Below, piece after piece: positions 26,105 through 35,454 of a stretch of DNA of 64,000 nucleotides. Position 1 is the first letter of the stretch, and every line of letters starts with the position of its first letter. Made by a program: the position numbers and the translations under genes. Source of the DNA: Sedimentibacter sp. Its GTDB lineage: Bacteria; Bacillota; Clostridia; Tissierellales; Sedimentibacteraceae. The notes beneath the pieces are model-generated. The model saw only the letters and a list, made by a program, of their open reading frames with translations, had not been told where the DNA came from and did no database searches. The stretch spans positions 180,926-244,925 of the forward strand of contig JAHDLA010000001.1 of the NCBI GenBank assembly GCA_018436705.1. The letters are read 5' to 3'.

Positions 26105-27633
26105 TACTCTGAACCTCCTTCAAAGTCAATTATATCAGAATCTGCTTCAGCTGTTTCTATTATTTCTTCGTCTGCTCGTTTATTTCTTTTCATTTTTATT
26201 TTATAAACAACACCTAGTATTTGAATCGTTATCAGAGGGGCCATGGCCACCATGGCCACAAGTCCGAATGCATCTGTAAGAATATTCCCTCCTGATGCCT
26301 TGGATGCCCCCATTGCAAAAGGAAGCATAAATGTAGCCGTCATAGGACCTGATGCAACACCTCCTGAATCAAATGCAATTCCAGTAAAAATTGGAGGTAC
26401 AATAAGAGTGAGAATTAAAGCAGCTGCATATCCCGGTATAATAAAATTCCAGATGCTTATTCCTTCTGTAACCCTCAGCATTGCTATGCCCATTGATATA
26501 CCAACACCGATTGACAAGGAAAACAGCATGACTTTTTTAGATATGGCTCCTCCTGTTACGTCTTCAACCTGTTTATTAAGCACATGTACTGCAGGTTCAG
26601 CCGCAACAATAAAAAATCCGATTACTATTCCAATGGGAATAATGATCCAGTTATTATCCATAGCCCCAAGAGCGCTGCCCAGGTAATTTCCTGCAGGAAG
26701 GAATCCAACATTTACTCCTGTTAGGAATATTACTAGTCCTATATATGTATATACTATACCTACTGTCATTTTAATCAATTGACTTTTTGGAAGCTTCAAG
26801 AATATTAGCTGAAAGATACTAAAAGCTGCCACTATAGGTACAAGTGCTGCCGCAACTTCTTTTGAGTATATAGGAAAAGCATACACAAATGCTTCCAAAG
26901 CCTCTTTTAAACTGCTTACATCATTTACAACTACTTCCGTATAGCTCCCTGATGAATTGTAGACCAGTCCAAGGATTAATACAGACAGAATAGGTCCCAC
27001 AGAACAAAGGGCTACGAGACCGAAGCTGTCATCATGAGCGCTTATTCCTCCGCGAACCGCTGCAACACCAAGACCGAGAGACATTATAAAAGGCACTGTT
27101 ATAGGACCCGTAGTCACTCCTCCCGCATCAAAGGCAACAGGTACGAAATCGTTTGGAGCAAAATATGCAAGAATAAATGCTATTGCATAAAACACTATTA
27201 AAATATAAGCCAGCTTTATTTGAAAAACTATTCTGAGAATTGCAATAACTAAAAATATCCCTACTCCCAAAGCAACTGTACCTATGATTACCATATTGGG
27301 AATGGAATGAACCTGCTCAGCAAGAATCTGTAGATCAGGCTCAGCCACAGTAATCATGAATCCCATAAAAAAACTTATAATAATAAGTAAAAAAAGCTTT
27401 CGTGACTTTGTAAGTTCCGCTCCTATCCTTTCACCCATGGGCATCATGGAAACATCAGCTCCAAGGGTAAAAAGACCCATACCAAAAATCAACATAATCG
27501 AACCTATGGCGAACAGAATAAGCAGCCCTTCTGGCATGGGTGATAAGGCAAAATGAAGTATTAGAACAATTGCCGTTATCGGAAGTACCGAAGACAGAGA
27601 TTCTTTAATCTTTTCTAAAAGATTCCTGTTCAT
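26104..27633 (-). CDS. DUF1538 integral membrane protein
   Basis: 509 residues with about twelve hydrophobic segments in two related halves. Each half has the repeated signature FDAGGVTTGPITVPF (first half, about residue 165) or FDSGGVASGPMTATF (second half, about 415), and FGLVALCSVGP / FGLVAMVAMAP. The duplicated inverted layout suggests a transporter or channel. The C-terminus is acidic and cytoplasmic. A P-II-like gene overlaps its stop codon. The substrate is not known to me. Confidence 0.85.
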   Translation of the reverse strand: MNRNLLEKIKESLSSVLPITAIVLILHFALSPMPEGLLILFAIGSIMLIFGMGLFTLGADVSMMPMGERIGAELTKSRKLFLLIIISFFMGFMITVAEPDLQILAEQVHSIPNMVIIGTVALGVGIFLVIAILRIVFQIKLAYILIVFYAIAFILAYFAPNDFVPVAFDAGGVTTGPITVPFIMSLGLGVAAVRGGISAHDDSFGLVALCSVGPILSVLILGLVYNSSGSYTEVVVNDVSSLKEALEAFVYAFPIYSKEVAAALVPIVAAFSIFQLIFLKLPKSQLIKMTVGIVYTYIGLVIFLTGVNVGFLPAGNYLGSALGAMDNNWIIIPIGIVIGFFIVAAEPAVHVLNKQVEDVTGGAISKKVMLFSLSIGVGISMGIAMLRVTEGISIWNFIIPGYAAALILTLIVPPIFTGIAFDSGGVASGPMTATFMLPFAMGASKASGGNILTDAFGLVAMVAMAPLITIQILGVVYKIKMKRNKRADEEIIETAEADSDIIDFEGGSE

Positions 27634-27681
27634 TATCTTCCCCCTTTAAGTTTCAAAAACGTAAGTCTATTATTAATTATA

Positions 27682-27710
27682 ATTCTATATCAAATAAATT
27701 AAGGAGTCAA
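27682..27710 (-). promoter_or_regulatory. Promoter of the DUF1538/P-II operon
   Basis: On the minus strand TTGACT, 17 bases, TAGAAT. It lies about 50 bases before the DUF1538 ATG and just after hisIE, with no hairpin terminator visible between them, so some read-through from the his operon is possible. Confidence 0.6.
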
Positions 27711-27737
27711 ATAATTAAATTTGTAATTCATATAATA

Positions 27738-28364
27738 TTATTTATGTCTTTTCGTCAATTCTTTTTTTAAATCGTCAATCTCAACTCCTTCATTAACCAT
27801 TAAAACCAATGAGTGATAAATTAAGTCGCACATTTCATAAACAAGTTCATCTTTATTTTTATTCTTAGCTCCTATAATTACCTCGCTGGTTTCCTCTCCA
27901 ACCTTCTTTAAAATTTTATCCAGACCCTTGTCGAACAGATAGTTTGTGTATGATCCTTCCTTGGGATTATCTCTTCTGTTTATTATTTGGCTGTAAACTT
28001 TATTCAGAATAGCCTGATCTGTAACATTCTCCTCATAAACTTTATTGAAAAAACATGAGTGTGCACCTGTATGGCACGCATTTCCGACCTGATCCACTTT
28101 CATAAGAATGGCATCTCCATCGCAGTCGTAGTAGATTCCCTTCAAATATTGTATGTTTCCAGATGTTTCTCCCTTTCTCCAGAGGCTTTTCCTGCTTCTT
28201 GAATAATAGCAGGTCCTTTTTTCTTTTAATGTTATTTCAATGGCTTCCTTGTTCATATATGCAACCATGAGCACTTCATTTGTTTTATAATCCTGTGCTA
28301 CAGCCACTACTAAACCATTGTCGTCAAATTTTATTTCTTCAGATAATATATTTGTTGTATCCAT
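27738..28364 (-). CDS. hisIE: Bifunctional phosphoribosyl-AMP cyclohydrolase / phosphoribosyl-ATP pyrophosphatase
   Basis: Steps 2 and 3 of histidine synthesis in one protein of about 208 residues. HisI part (about 1-115): [42 protein letters not shown] with zinc ligands. HisE part (about 120-208): [16 protein letters not shown] and [13 protein letters not shown]. The frame extends to a GTG at 28373, but the ATG at 28364 has the better spacing from AAGGTGG. It is the last gene of the his operon. Confidence 0.95.
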   Translation of the reverse strand: MDTTNILSEEIKFDDNGLVVAVAQDYKTNEVLMVAYMNKEAIEITLKEKRTCYYSRSRKSLWRKGETSGNIQYLKGIYYDCDGDAILMKVDQVGNACHTGAHSCFFNKVYEENVTDQAILNKVYSQIINRRDNPKEGSYTNYLFDKGLDKILKKVGEETSEVIIGAKNKNKDELVYEMCDLIYHSLVLMVNEGVEIDDLKKELTKRHK

Positions 28365-28400
28365 TTTTTCCACCTTATATTTTAGTAATTTAATTTTTAT

Positions 28401-29159
28401 TTATAACCTAATTTCTACTCCGTTTTCCCTTAAATACTTCTTTAAATCCATAATCTTAATTTCACCGAAATGAAATACGGAAGCTGCCAATATACCGTCT
28501 GCATCTGAATATTTCACAGCATCAAGAAAATGCTCGTACTTTCCTGCTCCTCCGGAAGCAATAACCGGAACATTCACAGCGTCTGTTATTTTTTTTAAGA
28601 GCTCAAGGTCGTATCCACCCTTCATTCCGTCTTCGTCAATACTGTTAACCACAATTTCACCGGCTCCAAGCTCCACTCCTCTTTTAGCCCATTCTACAGC
28701 ATCCAGCAAAGTTTTCTCTCTTCCGCCCTTAACGTATACGCTCCACGATCCTTCCTCATTCTTTTTCGCATCTATGGATAAGACAACGCACTGATTTCCG
28801 AAGCGTTCAGAAGCTTCTTTTATTAATTCTGGGTTTTTCACAGCTGATGAGTTGACAGAAACCTTATCTGCGCCGCTCCTTAAAATATATTTAAAATCTT
28901 CAAGGGTAGAAACTCCGCCCCCCACAGAAAAAGGGATGTTTATTTCATTTGCAACTTTTTTTACGAATTCCAGAGATGTTTTTCTTTCTTCATTTGATGC
29001 AGTTATATCATAAAATACAAGCTCATCGGCTCCGGAATCACTATAAAATTTACCCAGCCTGGCGGGATCGTCTACATCCTTAATATCTTTAAACTTCGTT
29101 CCTTTAACAACCCGTCCATTTCGCACATCCAGACAGGGAATAATTCTTCTCGCAAGCAT
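28401..29159 (-). CDS. hisF: Imidazole glycerol phosphate synthase, cyclase subunit
   Basis: TIM-barrel cyclase, 252 residues, that with HisH converts PRFAR and ammonia into IGP and AICAR. Hallmarks are [20 protein letters not shown] with the catalytic Asp near 11, [13 protein letters not shown] ([12 protein letters not shown]), the second catalytic Asp in NSIDEDGM (about 130) and IASGGAGK. Usual size; strong AGGAG site. Confidence 0.97.
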   Translation of the reverse strand: MLARRIIPCLDVRNGRVVKGTKFKDIKDVDDPARLGKFYSDSGADELVFYDITASNEERKTSLEFVKKVANEINIPFSVGGGVSTLEDFKYILRSGADKVSVNSSAVKNPELIKEASERFGNQCVVLSIDAKKNEEGSWSVYVKGGREKTLLDAVEWAKRGVELGAGEIVVNSIDEDGMKGGYDLELLKKITDAVNVPVIASGGAGKYEHFLDAVKYSDADGILAASVFHFGEIKIMDLKKYLRENGVEIRL

Positions 29160-29177
29160 AATAATAACTCCTTTCTG

Positions 29178-29894
29178 TTATATGTTTACGGCCTTTAATG
29201 CCTCTGCAAAGTCCATCTTGTTATCATACAGCGCCTTTCCTATTATGGCTCCATACATATTCATACTGTTTAATTTTTCTATGTCAGCAATTGTAGTGAC
29301 TCCGCCGGATGCAATTATGTCCAGACCTGTTTTTGATGATAGCTCTTCATACACTCCAAAATTCGGCCCTGAAAGCATTCCGTCTTTTGAAATATCAGTA
29401 TAGACTATAGTTTTAATCCCTACGGACTCCAAAAATTTGCATATGTCCACAGAGTCAATATCTCCTACGGACTGCCACCCTCTAGTTGCAACTTTACCGT
29501 TTAAAGCATCTATGGAAACTGCTAAATAATCCTTGTATTTAGCCGCAAGTTCTGTCAAAATCTGTTGATTTTCCACTGCCATCGTTCCTACTATTACTCT
29601 TTTTACTCCCACATCCAGCAAATTTTTAATTCGTTCCTCGTTTCTGATTCCCCCGCCGGTCTGCATTGGAATATTCACAGATTTAACAATTTTCTCTATT
29701 GATTTTCTGTTTTGAAAGCCTTCATTTTTGGCTCCGTCCAAATCCACAACATGGAGATATTCGGCTCCCATAGACTCCCACTTTTTAGCCATTTCAACCG
29801 GGTCTGACGAATACACATTTACCATGTCAAATTTTCCTTGAGTAAGCCTTACACATTTGTTATCCTTTATATCTATTGCGGGAAATAGTATCAT
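29178..29894 (-). CDS. hisA: ProFAR isomerase
   Basis: TIM-barrel isomerase of step 4, 238 residues. Catalytic Asp in LFPAIDIKDNKCVRL (about 8) and Asp in YTDISKDGMLSGP (about 130); QTGGGIRN and IIASGGVTT are the phosphate-binding loops. Homologous to HisF next door. It starts 16 bases after hisH. Confidence 0.97.
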   Translation of the reverse strand: MILFPAIDIKDNKCVRLTQGKFDMVNVYSSDPVEMAKKWESMGAEYLHVVDLDGAKNEGFQNRKSIEKIVKSVNIPMQTGGGIRNEERIKNLLDVGVKRVIVGTMAVENQQILTELAAKYKDYLAVSIDALNGKVATRGWQSVGDIDSVDICKFLESVGIKTIVYTDISKDGMLSGPNFGVYEELSSKTGLDIIASGGVTTIADIEKLNSMNMYGAIIGKALYDNKMDFAEALKAVNI

Positions 29895-29910
29895 AATTTT
29901 TCTCCAATCA

Positions 29911-30516
29911 TTAATTTTCTATTATTTCTTTATAGGCCTTCAAAATATTGTGCCCTGTTTCTCCGCTCTTTTCAGGGTGAAACTGTATTCCAAAAACGTT
30001 ATTGTTTCTGACTATGGCAGGAACTTTCTTCCCGTATTCTGCATATGCAAGCACTTCTGAATTATCTGAAACTGCATAGTAGGAATGCACAAAGTAAACA
30101 TATTCACCCTCATTTATATATTTCAGAACCGGATCCTCACCATTGAACTTCAGATTATTCCAGCCCATGTGAGGTATTTTCAAATCCACATCCAAGTACT
30201 GTATGCTTCCGCTTATTAATCCCAATCCATCATATGTTCCGTATTCATATCCTTTATCATACAGAAGTTGCATTCCCAAGCATATGCCCAGTATATATTT
30301 GCCTTTTGCAACTTCCTCTTTAATAACAGAACTTAAATTTGATTCATCAAGAAGTTTTATTGCATCTCTGAATGCACCCACGCCCGGCAATATAAGGGAT
30401 TTTGCATTTCTTATATCTTGTTCATTGCTGCTGATTTTTACATCCAATCCAAGCTTCTCAAAGGCTCTTTGAACCGAAGCCAGATTTCCCATTCCGTAGT
30501 CTATTATCACGTGCAT
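29911..30516 (-). CDS. hisH: Imidazole glycerol phosphate synthase, glutaminase subunit
   Basis: Class I glutamine amidotransferase, 201 residues, supplying ammonia to HisF. Nucleophile Cys in LGICLGMQLL (about 79), His and Glu in FGIQFHPEKSG (about 181-183), N-terminal IDYGMGNLASV. Its ATG is one base into the end of hisB. Confidence 0.97.
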   Translation of the reverse strand: MHVIIDYGMGNLASVQRAFEKLGLDVKISSNEQDIRNAKSLILPGVGAFRDAIKLLDESNLSSVIKEEVAKGKYILGICLGMQLLYDKGYEYGTYDGLGLISGSIQYLDVDLKIPHMGWNNLKFNGEDPVLKYINEGEYVYFVHSYYAVSDNSEVLAYAEYGKKVPAIVRNNNVFGIQFHPEKSGETGHNILKAYKEIIEN

Positions 30517-31094
30517 TATAGTACTCCTTTCGTTGACTGCAATTTACCAGAAGTTAAAGATGACGCTTTATTTAAAGCTCTGCCAAATGCTTTAAATACG
30601 GCCTCTATTTTATGATGGTCATTTTCTCCGTACAGCATCTCTATGTGCAGTGTTGTCAGCGAATTTCCGGAAAAACCTCTGAAAAATTCTTTGAAATCTT
30701 CTAAAGCCATGGTTCCCAGTCTGCTATTATTAAATTCAACATTGTAAACAAGGTAAGGCCTTCCGCTGAAATCCACAACCACCCTAGCCATTGCTTCGTC
30801 CATGGGAACAAACATGAACCCGTATCTTTCAATTCCTTTTTTATCTCCCAAAGCATCTAAGAAAGCCTGCCCCAAAGCAATTCCTATATCTTCCGAAGTG
30901 TGATGAGTATCAACGTATAAATCACCTTTGCACTTTATTTTAAGATCAAAACTTCCGTGAAAAGCAAACAGCGTTAGCATGTGATCCAAAAATCCTATGC
31001 CTGTATCAATTTCCGCAGTTCCATCGCCATCAATATTAAGTTCTATTTCAATATCTGTTTCTTTTGTTTTGCGTTTTATTGAACTTTTTCTCAT
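30516..31094 (-). CDS. hisB: Imidazoleglycerol-phosphate dehydratase
   Basis: Monofunctional step 6 enzyme, 192 residues, without the phosphatase domain found in enterobacterial HisB. Manganese-binding His pairs lie in GFLDHML, DTHHTSEDIGI and GENDHHKIEAVFKAF. The start overlaps hisC by 4 bases (ATGA type). No gene for histidinol phosphatase is present in the operon, so that step must be supplied elsewhere. Confidence 0.97.
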   Translation of the reverse strand: MRKSSIKRKTKETDIEIELNIDGDGTAEIDTGIGFLDHMLTLFAFHGSFDLKIKCKGDLYVDTHHTSEDIGIALGQAFLDALGDKKGIERYGFMFVPMDEAMARVVVDFSGRPYLVYNVEFNNSRLGTMALEDFKEFFRGFSGNSLTTLHIEMLYGENDHHKIEAVFKAFGRALNKASSLTSGKLQSTKGVL

Positions 31095-32128
31095 TTGCTT
31101 CCTCCTGTCAATTTTTTTATTTCTTCTGTCAAAATTTCATTTTCTTCTTTAGTACCAACGGTTATACGGTTAAAAACTCCATTTTTATAATTGAATTTTC
31201 TGATTAATACTCCACAGTCCATAAGTTTTTCAAATAAATTATCCACAGGTGATTTAACGAATAAGAAATTAGAACCAGACGGATATACTGTAAAATTCAA
31301 GCTTTTTAATGATTCGGCAAGATCTTCTCTCAACTTTCTAACACTGTTGATATATTCATTGACCCTATCAATATTTTCTAACGCCATCTCCGCTGCACAT
31401 TGGGATAATATGTTGATATTGTACGGAACTTTAACTTTCCATATATATTTGACGGTTTCTGCATTTGCAATCATTGCTCCAACTCTCAGTCCCGCAAGGC
31501 CGAAGGCTTTTGATAATGTCCTCATTACCACTAAATTTTCATATCTGCCTATTAAATCAATTCCCGAAATTTCCGAAAAATCTGCATATGCCTCATCTAT
31601 TATTACAAGAGAATTTTTTACACTGTCCAAAAGTTTTATAATGTCTTCCCTTGAAGTAACATATCCTGTAGGATTGTTAGGAGTGCAGAGTATCACAATT
31701 TTCGGCTTATATAAATTCGCTGCTTCTATTAACTTGTCTATATTCTGTGTATAGTCAATTTCTGTATCGATTCCAACGTATTCTGCTCCGCATAAATCAC
31801 AATATGTTTGGTACATGCTGAACGAAGGAATAAAGCTCACAACTCTGTCTCCCTTATCACAGTATGCATTTATTACAACATTAATCAGCTCGCTTGAACC
31901 ATTCCCTGCCATTATATTTTCTGCTCTGCAGCCATAGTATGCTGCCATTTTCTCTCTCAGTAGCTTTGAATCACTGTCGGGATATAAATTGGGCTTAAAA
32001 TCATCCATTTTAAATCCGCCTTCCAGCAAGTAGTTGCTTCCTTCATTTGCATCTAGTTTGACTCTGTAGGGTATGTCATTTACAAAGTATGCCTGTAACT
32101 TTTCTACGCTAGGTTTTAGCTTTATCAT
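31091..32128 (-). CDS. hisC: Histidinol-phosphate aminotransferase
   Basis: PLP-dependent class I/II aminotransferase, 345 residues. KLDANEGSNYLLEG at the N-terminus, AGNGSSELINV, substrate-side CTPNNPTGYV, PLP contact DEAYADFS and the PLP-binding Lys in TLSKAFGLAGLRVG (about 210). Sits between hisB and hisD as in many Firmicutes. Confidence 0.96.
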   Translation of the reverse strand: MIKLKPSVEKLQAYFVNDIPYRVKLDANEGSNYLLEGGFKMDDFKPNLYPDSDSKLLREKMAAYYGCRAENIMAGNGSSELINVVINAYCDKGDRVVSFIPSFSMYQTYCDLCGAEYVGIDTEIDYTQNIDKLIEAANLYKPKIVILCTPNNPTGYVTSREDIIKLLDSVKNSLVIIDEAYADFSEISGIDLIGRYENLVVMRTLSKAFGLAGLRVGAMIANAETVKYIWKVKVPYNINILSQCAAEMALENIDRVNEYINSVRKLREDLAESLKSLNFTVYPSGSNFLFVKSPVDNLFEKLMDCGVLIRKFNYKNGVFNRITVGTKEENEILTEEIKKLTGGSK

Positions 32129-32164
32129 AGTATATCCACCTTTACTTAATATCTGACTTAATTA

Positions 32165-33457
32165 TCATGACCATTTTTGTTTTCTTACCTTTATGGCGTT
32201 TGCATGTCCGGTAAGCCCTTCATTTTCTGCAAATCTCACTATATCATCTGCATTTTCCTTTAAATCGTTCCTGCTGTAATAAATAAGCGACGTTTTTTTA
32301 ATGAAATCATCAACGGAAAGAGCTGACGAAAATTTAGCTGTTGAGCTTGTAGGCAACGTGTGATTCGTACCTGCAAAGTAATCCCCAACCGGCTCAGGGC
32401 TGTATTCTCCTAAGAATATTGCTCCTGCATTTTTTATGTTTTTATATATTTCAAACGGGTTTGAAACAAGAAGCTCCAGATGCTCGGGAGCAATTTCATT
32501 TGCAATGTCAATGCACTGTTTTATGCTGTCTGTAACGATTATTGCCCCTTGATTCTCAAGAGATTTTTTTATAATTTCATTTCTCTCTAATCTGCTTACC
32601 TGCTCATCCAACTGCTGCTGAACCTTGTAAGCAAGGGAATAAGATGTAGTTATTAATATTGATGCCGCCATCTCATCATGCTCAGCCTGAGAAATCATAT
32701 CTGCAGCAATAAATTCTGGGTCTGCATTGCTATCTGCTATTATTAAAATTTCACTGGGACCTGCAATCATATCTATCCCCACAAACCCAGATACTTTCCT
32801 TTTTGCCGCTGCCACATATATATTTCCGGGGCCGGTTATTTTATACACATTGGGAACTGACTGTGTACCGTAAGCCATAGCAGCTATTCCCTGAGCTCCA
32901 CCGACCTTGAATATTCTGTCTACTCCAGAAAGTTTTGCGGCAACAAGTATTGAATCTTTAACTTTACCATCTTTCTGTGGAGGAGTTATCATTATTATTT
33001 CATTTACTCCGGCTATTTTTGCCGGCACGGCGTTCATCAGCACCGTTGAAGGATATGCCGCCTTTCCTCCGGGCACATATATACCTGCTTTTTCAATTGG
33101 ATTTACCAATTGTCCTAAAATAATGTCCTTTCCTTCAGGTTTGAACTTATATCCTTTTATTTTTTGTTTCATATGATAGTATTCAATATTTTTCTTCGCT
33201 TTTTCAATTGTTGCCATAAGGTCTCTATCAATTGTCTCAAAGGCTTCCGCAATTTCTTCCTGGGTGACTTCCAAATTATCCAAGCTCACATTATCAAATT
33301 CAAGGGTATATTTTTTAAGTGCCGCATCTCCGTTAATGCGAACATCTTCCAGTATACATTCAACTGAGCTATATACATCATTATAATCCTGAGCATTACG
33401 GTTTCTTATTTCAGCCAGATAGTTTTCTATATACTTATCATCGATTATCCTTGTCAT
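32165..33457 (-). CDS. hisD: Histidinol dehydrogenase
   Basis: Zinc enzyme catalysing the last two oxidations to histidine, about 430 residues. Hallmarks: YVPGGKAAYPSTVLMNAVPAK-type loop, GPGNIYVAAAKR, GPSEILIIAD, ISQAEHDEMA with zinc ligands and NHTLPTS near 360. The ATG at 33463 is too close to the AGAGG site; the next in-frame ATG at 33457 is better placed. The 5' end overlaps hisG. Confidence 0.97.
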   Translation of the reverse strand: MTRIIDDKYIENYLAEIRNRNAQDYNDVYSSVECILEDVRINGDAALKKYTLEFDNVSLDNLEVTQEEIAEAFETIDRDLMATIEKAKKNIEYYHMKQKIKGYKFKPEGKDIILGQLVNPIEKAGIYVPGGKAAYPSTVLMNAVPAKIAGVNEIIMITPPQKDGKVKDSILVAAKLSGVDRIFKVGGAQGIAAMAYGTQSVPNVYKITGPGNIYVAAAKRKVSGFVGIDMIAGPSEILIIADSNADPEFIAADMISQAEHDEMAASILITTSYSLAYKVQQQLDEQVSRLERNEIIKKSLENQGAIIVTDSIKQCIDIANEIAPEHLELLVSNPFEIYKNIKNAGAIFLGEYSPEPVGDYFAGTNHTLPTSSTAKFSSALSVDDFIKKTSLIYYSRNDLKENADDIVRFAENEGLTGHANAIKVRKQKWS

Positions 33458-34079
33458 ATACATCCTCTTTTCTTATTAATTCAATAATTTCTTTTATTTC
33501 TTTTCTTTTAAATTTATAGCTTATTTTGTTGGAAATTATTACACCACTTATGCCAAACATATCCTCAATCACTTCAAGCCCGTTAGCTTTCAATGTATTT
33601 CCCGTTTCTACTATGTCGACTATAACATCGGAAAGACCTAATATAGGTGCAAGTTCTATTGAACCGTTTAATTTAATAACTTTTATTTTTTGACCTCTGC
33701 TGTTAAAATATTTTTTGGCCGTATCCGGAAATTTTGTTGCAACTTTTATTATTGTATCGTCCTTAAAAACTTTTTTGCTCTTTATACCGGCAATGGACAT
33801 TTTACATACTCCTATATTCATTTTATAAAGCTCATAAACGTTGCTTCCGCTTTCCATTATCATATCCTTACCGGAAATTCCTATGTCGGCAACTCCATTT
33901 TCAACATATGTTGTAACGTCTGAATTTTTCAGCAGTATAAAATCAATATCTCTTTTTTCGTCTCTGAAAACCAGCTTACGGGACTTTTCATCTATGGATT
34001 CTCCCACACCTGCTGACTTCAGCATTTCTATCGCCTGGCTTCCTAATCTTCCCTTGGGTATTGCTATTGTCAAGCTCAT
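33438..34079 (-). CDS. hisG: ATP phosphoribosyltransferase, short form catalytic subunit
   Basis: First step of the pathway, 213 residues. This is the short form lacking the C-terminal histidine-binding domain, so it needs HisZ, encoded just upstream, for activity and feedback control. Motifs: TIAIPKGRLGSQAIEML, DIGISGKDM and the PRPP loop IVDIVETGNTLKANGL. It overlaps hisZ by 4 bases. Confidence 0.96.
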   Translation of the reverse strand: MSLTIAIPKGRLGSQAIEMLKSAGVGESIDEKSRKLVFRDEKRDIDFILLKNSDVTTYVENGVADIGISGKDMIMESGSNVYELYKMNIGVCKMSIAGIKSKKVFKDDTIIKVATKFPDTAKKYFNSRGQKIKVIKLNGSIELAPILGLSDVIVDIVETGNTLKANGLEVIEDMFGISGVIISNKISYKFKRKEIKEIIELIRKEDVYDKDNR

Positions 34080-35026
34080 TGCTGCTCCTCCTTGTACAAA
34101 ACCTTTATTAATTCATCAAGCTCCACAGTAAACCCGATTGCAGGTGTTTTGAACCCATATTGTTCTGTAAAAGAATCGTACCTGCCTCCCTTAATGATTT
34201 CCTTGTTTGAGCCAGATATATATCCTCTGAATATTATGCCGTCATAATAGCTGAGCTCTGAGACCATTGAAAGATCATAGGTTATTTTGTCAGTTGTATT
34301 TTTGATATAATCATTTATTGTCCTAAGTTCTTCAATCCCCTGCTCCATAAGATCATTCAAATACAGTCCTTCAAGTTCCGCCATAACCTCGTCGAAGGTT
34401 CCTTCCAAATCAAATATATTTAAAAGAGTGCTCATAGGTTCCTTGTATGGCAACTTTGACAGATACTCCTTCAGCTCCTGCTTATTTTTTTGATACAGCA
34501 AGTCTAAAATATTATCGTAATCTTCTTTTTTAAAGGAACATGCCTGCATTATTCCCTTAAGAAACTTGCTGTTTCCTATTTCAATCAGGTAGTCACTGCT
34601 GTACATATTCATTATCTGTCTGGCTGTGCTTAGAACATATTGATCTGTGCTCTGATTTTTTTCCCCTATTATTTCAACGCCCATTTCTCTGTTTTCCCTT
34701 ATTCCCGTTCCGTTGTGCTTATAAGTTTTTCCGTAATAGAAAATTCTTAAATTCATCCCGTACTCCCATCTGGGCATAAATTTGTTTATTATACCTGTGG
34801 TTATATCAGGCGACAAAATCAGAATATCACTGTTGTTGTCCAGCAGCTTTACTGTTGATTTTCTATCGATTCTTGAATTTACTTCCGTAAATTCGTCATA
34901 TTCTTCAAATATGGACGGCTCTATGTTCATGTAACCTTCATTGAACAAGTAATCCTCTATTTCTTTTCTCAATACATACATTTTCTTAAAATATTTCATT
35001 TCATCTTCAATATTTAAAAAGTTCAT
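34076..35026 (-). CDS. hisZ: ATP phosphoribosyltransferase regulatory subunit
   Basis: Histidyl-tRNA-synthetase-like partner of short HisG, 316 residues, resembling the class II catalytic core without aminoacylation function. Motif 2-like region YYGKTYKHNGTGIRENREMGVEIIG and the C-terminal GGRYDSFTEQYGFKTPAIGFTVELD are characteristic. The frame opens at 35065, but the ATG at 35026 has a very strong GGGGAGG site. It is the first structural gene after the attenuator. Confidence 0.93.
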   Translation of the reverse strand: MNFLNIEDEMKYFKKMYVLRKEIEDYLFNEGYMNIEPSIFEEYDEFTEVNSRIDRKSTVKLLDNNSDILILSPDITTGIINKFMPRWEYGMNLRIFYYGKTYKHNGTGIRENREMGVEIIGEKNQSTDQYVLSTARQIMNMYSSDYLIEIGNSKFLKGIMQACSFKKEDYDNILDLLYQKNKQELKEYLSKLPYKEPMSTLLNIFDLEGTFDEVMAELEGLYLNDLMEQGIEELRTINDYIKNTTDKITYDLSMVSELSYYDGIIFRGYISGSNKEIIKGGRYDSFTEQYGFKTPAIGFTVELDELIKVLYKEEQQ

Positions 35027-35110
35027 TCTTTCCTCCCCGCAAATAAAAATCTTACACAGCTGCATTTAAAATGCTGCCGTATCATTGAAACCTTGTTATT
35101 TAACACTAAA

Positions 35111-35140
35111 AAAAGCCATCTGACTTATATCAGATGGCTT
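35111..35140 (-). terminator. Attenuator terminator of the his operon
   Basis: The arms AAGCCATCTGA (35113-35123) and TCAGATGGCTT (35130-35140) form an 11-base perfect stem with a 6-base loop, followed on the minus strand by seven Ts. It lies between the leader peptide and hisZ, so transcription of the operon must pass it. Confidence 0.9.
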
Positions 35141-35150
35141 CGCTCATATA

Positions 35151-35206
35151 TTCACCACAGATACAAGTCTCTTTAAAAAACGACTAATAGAGCTTGTATC
35201 TGTGAA
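35151..35206 (-). promoter_or_regulatory. Pause/antiterminator-region hairpin of the his leader
   Basis: CACAGATACAAG (35156-35167) and CTTGTATCTGTG (35193-35204) form a 12-base stem with an unpaired centre. Its first transcribed arm contains CAGAT, which can also pair with ATCTG of the terminator stem, giving a mutually exclusive fold. An AT-only palindrome at about 35206-35222 separates it from the leader stop codon. Confidence 0.7.
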
Positions 35207-35222
35207 TTTAATTTAAATTAAA

Positions 35223-35285
35223 TCACTTACAAACCCTGCACCTATGATGATGATGTAATTGTACGCATAAAAATGAATTTTTCAT
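35223..35285 (-). CDS. hisL: his operon leader peptide, 20 residues with four His codons in a row
   Basis: ATG at 35285 behind an AGAGGTG site, 20 codons, then TGA. Residues 11-14 are four consecutive His (all CAT codons), in the order MKNSFLCVQL-HHHH-RCRVCK. It lies between a consensus promoter and a terminator before hisZ. This is the layout of ribosome-mediated attenuation: stalling at the His codons for lack of charged tRNA-His should favour read-through. No T-box conserved sequence is present. Confidence 0.88.
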   Translation of the reverse strand: MKNSFLCVQLHHHHRCRVCK

Positions 35286-35309
35286 AATACACCTCTTTGA
35301 ATTAAATTG

Positions 35310-35338
35310 ATTATACCCTCATTATTTTTTTATGTCAA
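35310..35338 (-). promoter_or_regulatory. Consensus sigma-A promoter of the his operon
   Basis: On the minus strand TTGACA (35333-35338), 17 bases, TATAAT (35310-35315). Start expected near 35303, about 18 bases before the leader ATG. Confidence 0.92.
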
Positions 35339-35454
35339 TAATAATTTTTCATATTTCTTTATATTTTTCATTTTTTACTTTCACAATAATTTCATTTTAC
35401 CTTCACTTTTCTAACACATTACAAAGTTAACTTAAATACATAAGGAGGTTTGCT

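Noticed and set aside
31191..31754. 187-codon ORF opposite hisC
   Set aside because: Shadow of hisC; no independent support.
35066..35330. T-box riboswitch before hisZ
   Set aside because: The conserved T-box antiterminator sequence is absent; a His-rich leader peptide and terminator explain the region better.
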